Assembly (NCBI RefSeq): GCF_005863245.1
Contig: NZ_VBUT01000012.1
Coordinates: 182,960-246,959, forward strand
Reading direction: 5' to 3'
Source of the DNA: Nocardia cyriacigeorgica
GTDB lineage: Bacteria; Actinomycetota; Actinomycetes; Mycobacteriales; Mycobacteriaceae
Length of the DNA: 64,000 nt
In this document: positions 26,254 through 33,916 of the stretch, in pieces
Layout of the letters: the number at the start of each line of letters is the position of its first letter
Numbering within the stretch: the stretch's first letter is position 1
Program-made: the position numbers and the translations under genes
Notes under the pieces: model-generated
Seen by the model: only the letters and a program-made list of their open reading frames with translations
The model's database searches: none
Told to the model about the DNA's origin: nothing

Positions 26254-27671
26254 GACACCGGCGCAGCGAGCGCCTTCCGGTACATTTGCTCGGCAAGGTC
26301 GGGTCGGACCTGTTCGCTATAGAGCGAATACAGGAAGGCGACGGGGCTTTCCAACCTTGACGTCAGATACCACTGTCGCAGGCGGCTCGTAGCCAGCTCC
26401 CACACATGAATTCGACCACGGAGGACTGCCACCAGGTCTGACGCATGGCAGTCGATTCCAGCGGGGATCGCCATCAAGGCAGAGCGAACGTCTCCATCGA
26501 CGGGGACGAACTGTGCGCGGTTGAAGTCGAGCCCAAGTATCTGGCAGTCGTTGTCGTCGAAGCCCCGCAGACAGACCGCGAAGCGGACGCTGCCGACCTG
26601 TTCGCCGAGGTAACTGTTGGTATTGATCAGCGCCTTGCCAAGAGGTGACAACATCAACAACGGCGCCATGAGACTGAGCTCGCGCATGATCAGTTCACGG
26701 TCAGAGGAGTCCACCGGCTCAGCGAAAATCGGAGCCGGTTCGATGTTGAGATCGATCTCGCCGGCTCCGTGCAGATCGGGGTCTGGTTCTGTGTCGGGTA
26801 ATGGTGTAACCCAACGAGCGCGGCTGGTGGTCGATGTGCCGGCAATGAAGCTGGCAGTCTGACCTGGTGTCAGGCCGACCATTCGAGTGTCGATCGACAG
26901 CCGGTTCGCGACCGCTTCGAGTTGGCCGAGGTCGGACCACAGGAACTTGCCGTGCTTGCGCGGGCTTTGCAGGTATCCAGTTCCGCTCAGCAGGATGTAC
27001 TGAACCTGCGGGAACAACGTCAGTGGCTGGTTGAGTACCGACTGCAGGATGTCGACACCGACGGTGTTCCGCCCCGTTTCCGACTCGACAGGCAGCATAT
27101 TGTCGAACGCGCCCAGTTGCCCTGGTGGGCAGATCTGCGCGTTGTGGGTCGAGATGTAGACCGCCGGATCGCACTGCTGGAGCGAATGATCCATCTCGAT
27201 CTCGGTGTCAGATTGTACGAAGATCCCGCGGCCCGAATCAGCAGGTCCGAAATAGAGGCTGGTTACACGGCTCTCCCACGACGGCGCGTCCGGGCTGCCT
27301 TGGAACAGCTGAACGACCGTGTCCGCGATGGCGTATGGCTCGCCATGTGCCAGCAGAACGGGCCGCAGGCCAATCATCTCGATGGCGTCGATGCACACCT
27401 GAGGAAGGACTGACGGCACAAGAACGGTGGTCTCTGGCGGCAACATTCGCAGCGACGGTACATGGAAGTGATCGAGGTGCTCGTTGGTTACCACAACCGC
27501 GTCGACCGCGGGCAGGTCATCGATCTCGACGCGGCGTGGCGGCCAAATCTCGAAGCGCAGCTCGTCGCTGTTGCCGAACGATGCCGTGAGGACGGGATCG
27601 ACGAGCACCCGAACCGTCCCGACAGTGAGCATCCAGGACTGCTGACCGATGTATGTCGTGGTGAGTTCCAT
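26250..27671 (-). CDS. MBL-fold protein with degenerate metal site (putative pseudoenzyme partner)
   Basis: About 473 residues from ATG 27671 (GAAGGGG upstream; a GTG at 27677 overlaps the previous stop). The N-terminal 250 residues are an MBL fold paralogous to the next gene upstream, sharing WESRV, NAQ.CPPG and FDN segments. At the metal site the first His is Asn63 (NEHLDH, 63-68) and the motif-3 His is Ser126; His65, Asp67, His68 and Asp155 remain. The C-terminal 200 residues form a family-specific domain ending in LRQWYLTSRL... and LYSEQVRPDL, also shared with the paralogue. Probably the non-catalytic half of a heterodimeric tailoring enzyme (inference). Confidence 0.75.
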   Translation of the reverse strand: MELTTTYIGQQSWMLTVGTVRVLVDPVLTASFGNSDELRFEIWPPRRVEIDDLPAVDAVVVTNEHLDHFHVPSLRMLPPETTVLVPSVLPQVCIDAIEMIGLRPVLLAHGEPYAIADTVVQLFQGSPDAPSWESRVTSLYFGPADSGRGIFVQSDTEIEMDHSLQQCDPAVYISTHNAQICPPGQLGAFDNMLPVESETGRNTVGVDILQSVLNQPLTLFPQVQYILLSGTGYLQSPRKHGKFLWSDLGQLEAVANRLSIDTRMVGLTPGQTASFIAGTSTTSRARWVTPLPDTEPDPDLHGAGEIDLNIEPAPIFAEPVDSSDRELIMRELSLMAPLLMLSPLGKALINTNSYLGEQVGSVRFAVCLRGFDDNDCQILGLDFNRAQFVPVDGDVRSALMAIPAGIDCHASDLVAVLRGRIHVWELATSRLRQWYLTSRLESPVAFLYSLYSEQVRPDLAEQMYRKALAAPVS

Positions 27672-27673
27672 GA

Positions 27674-29152
27674 TCACTCGACCCCTTCACTGATGATCTG
27701 CAACTGCTTGGTGTAGACGCGGCACGAGATATCGGGGCGGATTTGCTCCCCGTACAGGTTGAACATCAGCGCCACTAGGGAGTCAGTCGAGTTTCCGGTG
27801 TACCACGACCGCATCGCGATACCAACGACGTCCCAAATCTGCAACTCGCCGGTGAAGACAGCTGCCAGGTCCGAGGCATGGGTTACCAAGCCGAATGGAA
27901 ACTCCGTGAGGGCATCCTCCAGTGGCACATCAGGGATTTGATCGAAGATCCCGGTGCGGACGTTCCACGCGTACGATCGGGCCGGTGCATGATGGGTTAG
28001 TAGCTTGATGATCAGCCGGTGGGTACCGAGGTTGGTCTGTTCCCGACCGGCCCCCACGAGCCGACGGCCCAGGTCGGAGACCAGTATTCCCCGGCTCAGA
28101 TAGTCGAGACCAGCTTCGACGGCATTGATATCCGTATTCTCGTTATCGGTGTCGAGCGGTATGCGGATGGGCCTGAGGCTGATGCGCCCGTTCTCGCGAA
28201 GAAACTGCGCGCGACGTTCTTTCAGCTCGGCGAACCGCGAAGCGTCCACGCGCAGCCAGCCAAGCTCGCCGACGTTTCGGATCCCATCCGGTCCACATTC
28301 GATCAGTTCGCCGGGCTCGGGACCATAGACGTCCACGTTCCGCACGAGCAGCGACAAGCACTCGGCAAGTTCTCGCTGCTCGGAGAAGGGGAATGGGCCC
28401 ATTTCCTCATAGTCTTTGAGGAATCCGCCACCGCACACGAGGAAATGGCAATCTCGCAGCTGGGGAGCGTCCGCGTATTGCACGAGAAGCTGATGTCCGA
28501 TATCAAGTCCAGCGAAAGCCGTGAGCTGACCGGAGCCCTCGGACAGCTCGCTGGACTTCAGATTGTCCAGCGAGCCGAAAACGCCAGGCGGGGTGATTTG
28601 GGCATTATTGCTGAGCGCCAGGACGGCAGGAGGCGGAACCCTCCCGTTGTCGATATCTGCCAGGAATTCCTCGGATACCAATGCATCGATGCTGAGATAG
28701 ATTCCCGCTACGTCAGGGTCGGCGGCGTCGCGCACATACACTTGGCTGACCCTGCTCTCCCAGAGCACGGTTTCCGGATGCGGGGGGTACAGCGTAATGA
28801 CGGTCGACCCGACCTCGATATCCTCGCCGAATTGTGCGCGCTGGACAGTGAAACCCAGCTCTTCGATGTGTTCGGTCACCGAGTCGATCATCAGGGGTCC
28901 AACAATCACTGGTGTTGCCCGGCTCAGCTTGTTCAATGATGGGAGATGGAAATGGTCGGAATGTTCGTGGCTGATAACTACAGCCGCCGGGTCCGGTAGC
29001 CCATCTATACGGATCTTTCGTGGCGGATAAATCTCCACCGGACTCGATGTGTATTCCTCGCCATAGCGGGGCAGCAGGATGGGGTCGAGTAGAACTGGGT
29101 GCTCCTGCGTCCCGCAGGCGAATCCGTTATGGCCGAGAAAGCCCATCAGCAT
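27674..29152 (-). CDS. MBL-fold enzyme of the peptide locus
   Basis: A 492-residue protein with GGAGG six bases before the ATG. The MBL motif is complete: HEHSDH at residues 62-67, His125 (PPHPE) and Asp156. The C-terminal half carries the same extra domain as the downstream paralogue (MRSWYTGNSTDS, LYGEQIRPDI). MBL-fold enzymes can be hydrolases but also iron-dependent oxygenases: PqqB acts on a RiPP-derived Glu-Tyr and CmlA hydroxylates an aminoacyl group. With a Tyr-Tyr-containing precursor next door, oxidation or hydrolysis of the peptide is plausible. It lies 65 bases after the precursor gene, across a hairpin. Confidence 0.8.
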   Translation of the reverse strand: MLMGFLGHNGFACGTQEHPVLLDPILLPRYGEEYTSSPVEIYPPRKIRIDGLPDPAAVVISHEHSDHFHLPSLNKLSRATPVIVGPLMIDSVTEHIEELGFTVQRAQFGEDIEVGSTVITLYPPHPETVLWESRVSQVYVRDAADPDVAGIYLSIDALVSEEFLADIDNGRVPPPAVLALSNNAQITPPGVFGSLDNLKSSELSEGSGQLTAFAGLDIGHQLLVQYADAPQLRDCHFLVCGGGFLKDYEEMGPFPFSEQRELAECLSLLVRNVDVYGPEPGELIECGPDGIRNVGELGWLRVDASRFAELKERRAQFLRENGRISLRPIRIPLDTDNENTDINAVEAGLDYLSRGILVSDLGRRLVGAGREQTNLGTHRLIIKLLTHHAPARSYAWNVRTGIFDQIPDVPLEDALTEFPFGLVTHASDLAAVFTGELQIWDVVGIAMRSWYTGNSTDSLVALMFNLYGEQIRPDISCRVYTKQLQIISEGVE

Positions 29153-29183
29153 TGTTGACCTCCAGTGTCATAAGGCCAGCAGC

Positions 29184-29206
29184 CGCCGGGGCTGCAAGCC
29201 CCGGCG
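29184..29206 (-). terminator. Hairpin between peptide gene and MBL gene, partial terminator
   Basis: CGCCGGGGCT (29184-29193) and AGCCCCGGCG (29197-29206) form a perfect 10-bp stem with a 3-base loop, 11 bases after the peptide stop codon. No T-tract follows. In many RiPP operons such a hairpin lets the precursor be transcribed in excess over the enzymes. Confidence 0.7.
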
Positions 29207-29217
29207 ACTGCGGACGA

Positions 29218-29340
29218 TCATCGGACGTAGTACGAAGGAGTAACCCCACGCTTGATCGGCGAGTTGCTGGACGCCGATGTCTTCACAGAAGCCAGCCCCT
29301 TCTTCAGTTTGGCAATGTCCGACGCGGTGAACTTCGACAT
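29218..29340 (-). CDS. Putative RiPP precursor peptide (40 aa)
   Basis: A 40-residue peptide starting at ATG 29340, preceded by AAAGGGA at good spacing. The N-terminal part (MSKFTASDIAKLKKGLASVK) is an amphipathic, Lys-rich helix typical of a leader. A Ser/Thr/Asn-rich hinge follows, and the C-terminus GVTPSYYVR would be the core, with Pro-Ser-Tyr-Tyr near the end. There is no Cys, so lanthipeptide, sactipeptide and thiopeptide chemistry is ruled out. A hairpin, two MBL proteins, a kinase-like protein and an exporter follow in the same direction. The precursor role is inferred from size, composition and context. Confidence 0.7.
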   Translation of the reverse strand: MSKFTASDIAKLKKGLASVKTSASSNSPIKRGVTPSYYVR

Positions 29341-29543
29341 GCTGATATTCCCTTTCTTCCCTTGAATAGAGGCCGCGCTTCGGCCCCCATCATCGAGCCA
29401 ACCCGGCTCGAAGATCATTGACGCGATGGGCCTGATGCAGATATCGCAGGTCTGCTGTGCTGCCAGCGAAAAGTTGTAATGCGAGTCCCCTCCCCGAAAT
29501 TTCTGGCATCCCGAGACGATCGGCTGCTACGCCGTGCGGTCTA
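29341..29543 (-). promoter_or_regulatory. Promoter region of the peptide locus
   Basis: About 200 bases between the left end of the IS630 element and the peptide start. It must contain the promoter of the peptide operon, unless transcription enters from the IS. I cannot define a -35/-10 pair with confidence. Confidence 0.4.
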
Positions 29544-30635
29544 GTGTCCTGAGTCGGTAATTCGTTGGCAGTATGCGGCGAGGGTTTCGAGGATCTCGTC
29601 GGCGGTTTTGGTCCAGACGAGTGGTTTCGGGTCGGCGTTCCAGGTGGTGATCCAGGCTTGGATGTCGGCTTTGAGTTCGAGGACCGATCGGTGGGCTGAG
29701 CGGCGGAGTTTGCGGCTGGTCAGTTCGGCGAACCAGCGTTCGACGAGGTTGAGCCAGGACGCCGAGGTGGGGGTGAAGTGCAGGTGGAATCGCGGGTGGC
29801 GCAGCAGCCATTTCTGCACTTCGGGGGTCTTGTGGGTGGCGTAGTTGTCCAGGACCAGGTGCAGGTCGAACTCGGCCGGTACCGCGGTGTCCACGGCTTT
29901 GAGGAAACGCAGGAACTCCTGGTGGCGGTGGCGCGGATACATTTCGGCGATCACCGACCCGGAGGCGAGATCGAGCGCGGCGAAGAGGTTGGTGGTGCCG
30001 TGGCGCACGTAGTCGTGGGTCATCCGCGCGGGGGTCGTCGGCATGATCGGTAGCGTCGGCGCGGTCCGGTCCAGGGCTTGGACCTGGGATTTCTCATCGA
30101 CACACAACACGAGCGCGTTCTCGGGCGGGTTCATATACAACCCGACCACGTCGCGGACCTTGTCCACGAACAGTGGATCGGTCGACAGCTTCCAGGTCTG
30201 CACGACATGCGGTTTGAGCCCGAACGCCCGCCAGATCCGCGAGATCGAGGACTGCGACAAACCCACCTCGGTGGCCATCGACCGCGTCGACCAGTGCGAA
30301 TCCTTGTTTGCTGGTGGAGACTTCAGCGTCTTGGCGATCACCTCCTTCACCTGATCATCGCTGATCCGGCGCGGCGCGCCGGCCCGCGGACGATCCGACA
30401 GACCCTCGACCCGGTCGGCGAGGAATCGAGTTCTCCACTTACGCACCGTTTCTCGAGAAACCCCCACCCTGCCGGCTACCGCGCTGTTGGACCCACCCTC
30501 GGCGCAGGCCAGCACGATCTGAGCGCGAATCACCAACGCTTGAGCCATTTTTCGGCGCCGTACCCACCCCTGCAGCACCTCACGCTCGGCATCGGACAAC
30601 ACCACGGGCTCAACCTTCGGCGACGGCACACCCAA
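29541..30635 (-). CDS. IS630-family transposase
   Basis: A 364-residue transposase. Residues about 15-110 form the paired helix-turn-helix region (VAGRVGVSRETVRKWRTRF and ARRISDD). The DDE catalytic domain follows: LCVDEKSQVQAL (first Asp), HLVLDNYATHK (second Asp) and SWLNLVERWFAEL (Glu), all intact. The stop codon TAG lies in the left inverted repeat, common for compact IS630 elements. No frameshift or internal stop is seen. Confidence 0.92.
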   Translation of the reverse strand: MGVPSPKVEPVVLSDAEREVLQGWVRRRKMAQALVIRAQIVLACAEGGSNSAVAGRVGVSRETVRKWRTRFLADRVEGLSDRPRAGAPRRISDDQVKEVIAKTLKSPPANKDSHWSTRSMATEVGLSQSSISRIWRAFGLKPHVVQTWKLSTDPLFVDKVRDVVGLYMNPPENALVLCVDEKSQVQALDRTAPTLPIMPTTPARMTHDYVRHGTTNLFAALDLASGSVIAEMYPRHRHQEFLRFLKAVDTAVPAEFDLHLVLDNYATHKTPEVQKWLLRHPRFHLHFTPTSASWLNLVERWFAELTSRKLRRSAHRSVLELKADIQAWITTWNADPKPLVWTKTADEILETLAAYCQRITDSGH

Positions 30636-30671
30636 AGTCTAGACTGCGAATAAACTTTCGACTCAGGACAC
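29544..30671 (-). mobile_element. IS630-family insertion sequence
   Basis: 1128 bases bounded by 13-bp perfect inverted repeats GTGTCCTGAGTCG (29544-29556) and CGACTCAGGACAC (30659-30671), each flanked by TA (29542-29543 and 30672-30673). TA duplication is the signature target of IS630/Tc1-mariner elements. The element holds one intact transposase gene, so it may be active. It sits immediately upstream of the putative peptide operon. Confidence 0.9.
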
Positions 30672-30673
30672 TA

Positions 30674-31277
30674 GATGGATGCACCCCCACTGTGATGGAG
30701 CACGCTACCGCATCACGTCATAATGTCAAGCCTTGCAATGATTTACAGCTCCTGACGGTTCTGTGGGATCGGATGTTCCCATAGGTGATACTGCGAACCT
30801 CCGACTGGTGTTCGTCGTGGACCGGACTGTCATATTGGACATGCGAATACATGGATCGGGGGTCGCCCCAATCCTGGCAATCCGGCGCAACGGCAGCTCG
30901 TCGTATCCGGGAGCTGTCTTTGCCCCTGTATCAATTGTTTTCAGCTCGATTCACCAAGGTTGGACGAGCTGGATGCCGAAACGGTTCCATCGTGTGATGG
31001 GCATCACATGGTGTGGGGTGGCTTACCCCCCAGTGCTGCCTGGCACCAGGGAGCCCAGGCGCCGGGCTGTGTCGGTCGGCATGCGACATCCGAAGCCGGG
31101 CCGCGCGGTAGAGAGCTGGACTCGCTTGGTGTGGGCGTGTGAGTGAACGCCAGGCTCGCATCGCGGTGCGGGAAAGATTGCAGGGGCACACCAGTCCGGT
31201 AGCCCTAACTAGGTGCGGCAAACGCTGCCGTCCTGGGGCGGGCTGCGGGACCTGATGCCTCGATTCGCGGGTACGCG
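30674..31277. other. Intergenic region right of the IS630 element
   Basis: About 600 bases without a supported gene. Frames on both strands are open in places but lack ribosome sites and look like GC-driven shadows. It separates the peptide locus from the conjugation cluster and may contain decayed coding remnants, which I cannot identify. Confidence 0.4.
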
Positions 31278-31318
31278 AAACGTACCCGGCGCCGGATTGC
31301 CGGTCGCCGGGTACGTTT
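31278..31318 (-). terminator. Strong hairpin terminator
   Basis: AAACGTACCCGGCG (31278-31291) and CGCCGGGTACGTTT (31305-31318) form a perfect 14-bp stem around a 13-base loop. It begins 17 bases after the minus-strand gene ending at 31335. A/T runs at both stem bases would let it work in both directions. It ends the conjugation-cluster transcript. Confidence 0.8.
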
Positions 31319-31334
31319 GGCGCGGGTTCGGCTA

Positions 31335-31649
31335 TTAGATGGCGGGCGTGGCCTGGTTCGCAGGCGCACCATTCCACGCCGCGTAGAAGTCGGCGACCAT
31401 GGTGTCGGCGGCGTCGGTGGCCGAGGGGAATTCGGTACCGATGGGCAGTTCGCTGGCCTTGTCGAGCCAGCGCCACCGTTTACCGTCCTCGGAGCGGACT
31501 GCGCCGACGCGGATCCGTTCCCCGGCGGTGGTGATGGCGTAGACGGTCAGTAGCAGGTCGTCCCAGTAGGGCACGGGTTCGGTGATGACGCGGTATGGGT
31601 GCGTAGCGGTCTCCGCGATCTCGCACGCTGCCATCGCATTATCGAACAT
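31335..31649 (-). CDS. Small hypothetical protein
   Basis: A 104-residue soluble protein starting at ATG 31649 with GAGAGGG seven bases upstream; the frame opens further to 31760. It is rich in Ala, Asp and aromatic residues, contains two Trp/Arg strands (KRWRWLDKA, MVADFYAAWNGAP), and is probably a compact alpha/beta fold. I recognise no family. It lies just before a strong terminator at the end of the minus-strand conjugation cluster. Confidence 0.55.
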   Translation of the reverse strand: MFDNAMAACEIAETATHPYRVITEPVPYWDDLLLTVYAITTAGERIRVGAVRSEDGKRWRWLDKASELPIGTEFPSATDAADTMVADFYAAWNGAPANQATPAI

Positions 31650-31810
31650 GGTCAAACCCTCTCGCGAATGTCGTGAATTTCCGTTGTGCTGCCCGGCCCG
31701 TATTCCTAAGAGCCGGGGGGAGTGCAGATGGGTTGTCTTGATCGGATCGGGAAGAATCACTGTGGTCCTTCCCGATCCGGTCGTTGGCTCGTCGCCCCGG
31801 TGTTCCGCCG

Positions 31811-32449
31811 CTACTCGAGCGCGAACTTCTTGGGGGCGTCGTTGGTTTGGACGGCGACGCCGTTGGCGGCGAGCTTGACCAGGGCGTTGTGTACCGCGCC
31901 GGAGGAGCGTTCGAGCGCTTTGCCGATCTGGTGCGGGGTGAACGATTCCCCGGGATGATCACGCAGATAGTCCTCGACCTGCCCGCGCAGTCCGCCCGGC
32001 GGCAACTTGTCCGGCTTGCCGTCTCCGTCCTCAGCGACCGTCGGCTCCGCTTCGTCGGGTTTTGGCTCCGTTTGCTCGGGTTCCTGTGCGGCACCGTCGG
32101 TCTCGTCAGCAGCCTCGTCAGTGCCGGTGCCGCCGGTGTCGCTCTGTTCCGCGAGCTCGGAGGCGGGTTCGGGCTGAGCGGCGTCGACATCGTCGGTTGG
32201 GCTGGGGGTGGCCGACCATGTGTCGGCGCTGCGAGGGTCGGGGCTGGATTCACGGCGGACGTGATGGTCGGCGGCCCAGCGCGCCAGCGTTTTCCGGGCG
32301 GTCGACCCGCCGATTCCGGCGGCTTTCGCCAGTTCGGCGGCGGTTTGGCCAGGGTTGGTGGTCAGCGCATTCCAGAGCGCTGTCTCGGTGTCGGTGCGCA
32401 GTTCGGGCGGCGCGGTGGTGGTTGTGGTGTCGATCGTGGGTGTGGACAT
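31811..32449 (-). CDS. Regulator with two winged-helix domains
   Basis: A 212-residue acidic protein. An N-terminal winged helix (residues about 18-65, AAELAKAAGIGGSTARKTLARWAADHHV) is joined by a Glu/Pro-rich linker of about 80 residues to a C-terminal winged helix (about 148-210, IGKALERSSGAVHNALVKLAANG). The C-terminal domain shares RSSGAV.NAL..L...G and TND.P with the N-terminus of the MoxR ATPase at 17980. Probably a DNA-binding regulator of element genes. Confidence 0.7.
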   Translation of the reverse strand: MSTPTIDTTTTTAPPELRTDTETALWNALTTNPGQTAAELAKAAGIGGSTARKTLARWAADHHVRRESSPDPRSADTWSATPSPTDDVDAAQPEPASELAEQSDTGGTGTDEAADETDGAAQEPEQTEPKPDEAEPTVAEDGDGKPDKLPPGGLRGQVEDYLRDHPGESFTPHQIGKALERSSGAVHNALVKLAANGVAVQTNDAPKKFALE

Positions 32450-32899
32450 GACGGCTCCTCAGCCATTCGAGTGGTTTGGGTGGTCATGTCCCGGCCGGGA
32501 CGGTTACCCCGTGATTCCGGCGGGTGCCGGTCAGTGGGTTCCCTTATTCATGGACGCTCGATACGGCGTGGAATGTCAAGCTGAATGGGAAGAATCCCGC
32601 GGCGCAGCTGGGAATGGGCTGGTCAGCGCTGAGAAATTGGTGAACGCCCACGCCGGCTGTCATTCTCTGGATGTATTCGTGCACAGTGGATTTTGTTCTA
32701 TCAAGACAACGTGGGTGTCGGTCGGGTTGCTGGCTCGTCGTTGTCAGCTCCGGGTGCTGGCGTGCTTCATTTCTTCGGAAATCTGTCCGATGAAGAAATG
32801 CTCACCTGGTCAACGCAGAGTCGGGGTTCACGTTCTGCTGTGTGCCATGGGGCCGCAGCGACCGTGTCTGGTGCTCGCGGCGTTGCAGGGGGTGGCGGG
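32450..32899. other. Intergenic region with lower GC
   Basis: About 450 bases between the winged-helix regulator (which starts at its left end) and the end of the NlpC/P60 gene. It should contain the regulator's promoter. I see no gene, though some of its sequence has the lower GC of an operator region. Confidence 0.4.
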
Positions 32900-33916
32900 C
32901 TACAGGTGCTGGTTCTCGTTGGGTGTCGTCGGGGCGAGGAGAGGTCTTGTGGCGCCGTAGTACTGGTCGCCTTCCCGGCGGTAGTCGGCGATCTGGACGG
33001 GTTGTCCGAAGGTGGGTGCGTTGATCATTTTTCCGGCGCCGAGGTAGATGCCGACGTGGTGAAGGTTGCCCGCGGTGCCGTAGAAGACGAGGTCGCCGGG
33101 TTGGAGTTGGTCGTCGGGGATGGGGGTGGTGGCGTGGTATTGGTCGTGGGCGACGCGGGGGAGGCTGATTCCGGCGACTGCGTAGGCGGCTTTGGTGAGG
33201 CCCGAGCAGTCCCAGCCGCCGTCGACGGGCCCGTTGCCGCCCCACACGTACGGCATGCCGAGTTGGTCGCAGGCGAAACGGAGAACCGTCGCGGCGGTGG
33301 GCGCGGCATGGATAGTGGCGCAGTCGCCGGCGCCGGGATGCTGTTTCGGGGGTGCGGGTGTGGCGTAGCGGCGGGCTTGGTCGAGGACTTGGCGGACGTA
33401 CCAGTCAGCGTTGTTGTAAGCCCAGATCGCGCGGTACATGTCGGCGGGTGCGCCGGAGTCGCACAGGTAGTAGGCGGCGGCGTGGACCGCGTCGCTGGGG
33501 TTGTACCGCGAGGGCGGGCTCGCGCCACCGGGCGGCATCGCATGACGGGTTACGACCTGCTCGAAAGTTAGCGCGAGGAACTGCATCGGCCCGCCGGCCC
33601 CGGCGAAGTTCTCCCCGGAGGCGACGCCGGGGAGCTGGGCGCGGCCGTGGTCTGTTTCGATCTTGCCGATCGAGGCGAGCACCGACCAGTCCAGGCCGGG
33701 ACAGACGTCGGCGGCTCGTTGGTAGAGCACCAGCATCTCGGGAGGGATGTCGGAGACGGCGTCGGGACTTGGAGCACTCGTGGAACCACTTCCCGCGGTG
33801 GGCGGGGCGAGGGGACCGCTGTTGTGGTCGAATACGACGACGGTGGCGACGACCGAGGCGATGACGACCACCGCGAACCCGACCGCGGAGCACCCCGCGG
33901 CAAGGACTTTCAGCAT
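32900..33916 (-). CDS. Lytic transglycosylase-NlpC/P60 peptidoglycan hydrolase (VirB1-like)
   Basis: A 338-residue envelope protein with two cell-wall domains. An N-terminal membrane anchor (about 10-30) is followed by an SLT-type transglycosylase domain, Glu87 being the likely acid (IGKIETDHG). The C-terminal NlpC/P60 domain has Cys237 (WDCSG), His287 (HHVG) and Asn299 as a catalytic set. It probably opens peptidoglycan locally for assembly of the conjugation channel, like VirB1/TcpG proteins. The start overlaps the upstream stop (TGATG). Confidence 0.88.
   Translation of the reverse strand: MLKVLAAGCSAVGFAVVVIASVVATVVVFDHNSGPLAPPTAGSGSTSAPSPDAVSDIPPEMLVLYQRAADVCPGLDWSVLASIGKIETDHGRAQLPGVASGENFAGAGGPMQFLALTFEQVVTRHAMPPGGASPPSRYNPSDAVHAAAYYLCDSGAPADMYRAIWAYNNADWYVRQVLDQARRYATPAPPKQHPGAGDCATIHAAPTAATVLRFACDQLGMPYVWGGNGPVDGGWDCSGLTKAAYAVAGISLPRVAHDQYHATTPIPDDQLQPGDLVFYGTAGNLHHVGIYLGAGKMINAPTFGQPVQIADYRREGDQYYGATRPLLAPTTPNENQHL

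Noticed and set aside
28019..28939. 306-residue plus-strand frame across the MBL gene
   Set aside because: Antisense to the MBL enzyme with a complete metal motif; no ribosome site.
29218..29340. Lanthipeptide or thiopeptide precursor
   Set aside because: The peptide has no Cys and no LanB/LanM/YcaO gene is present.
30931..31476. 181-residue minus-strand frame next to the terminator
   Set aside because: Runs through the 14-bp hairpin and overlaps the supported 31335 gene in another frame; Arg/Pro/His-rich shadow composition.
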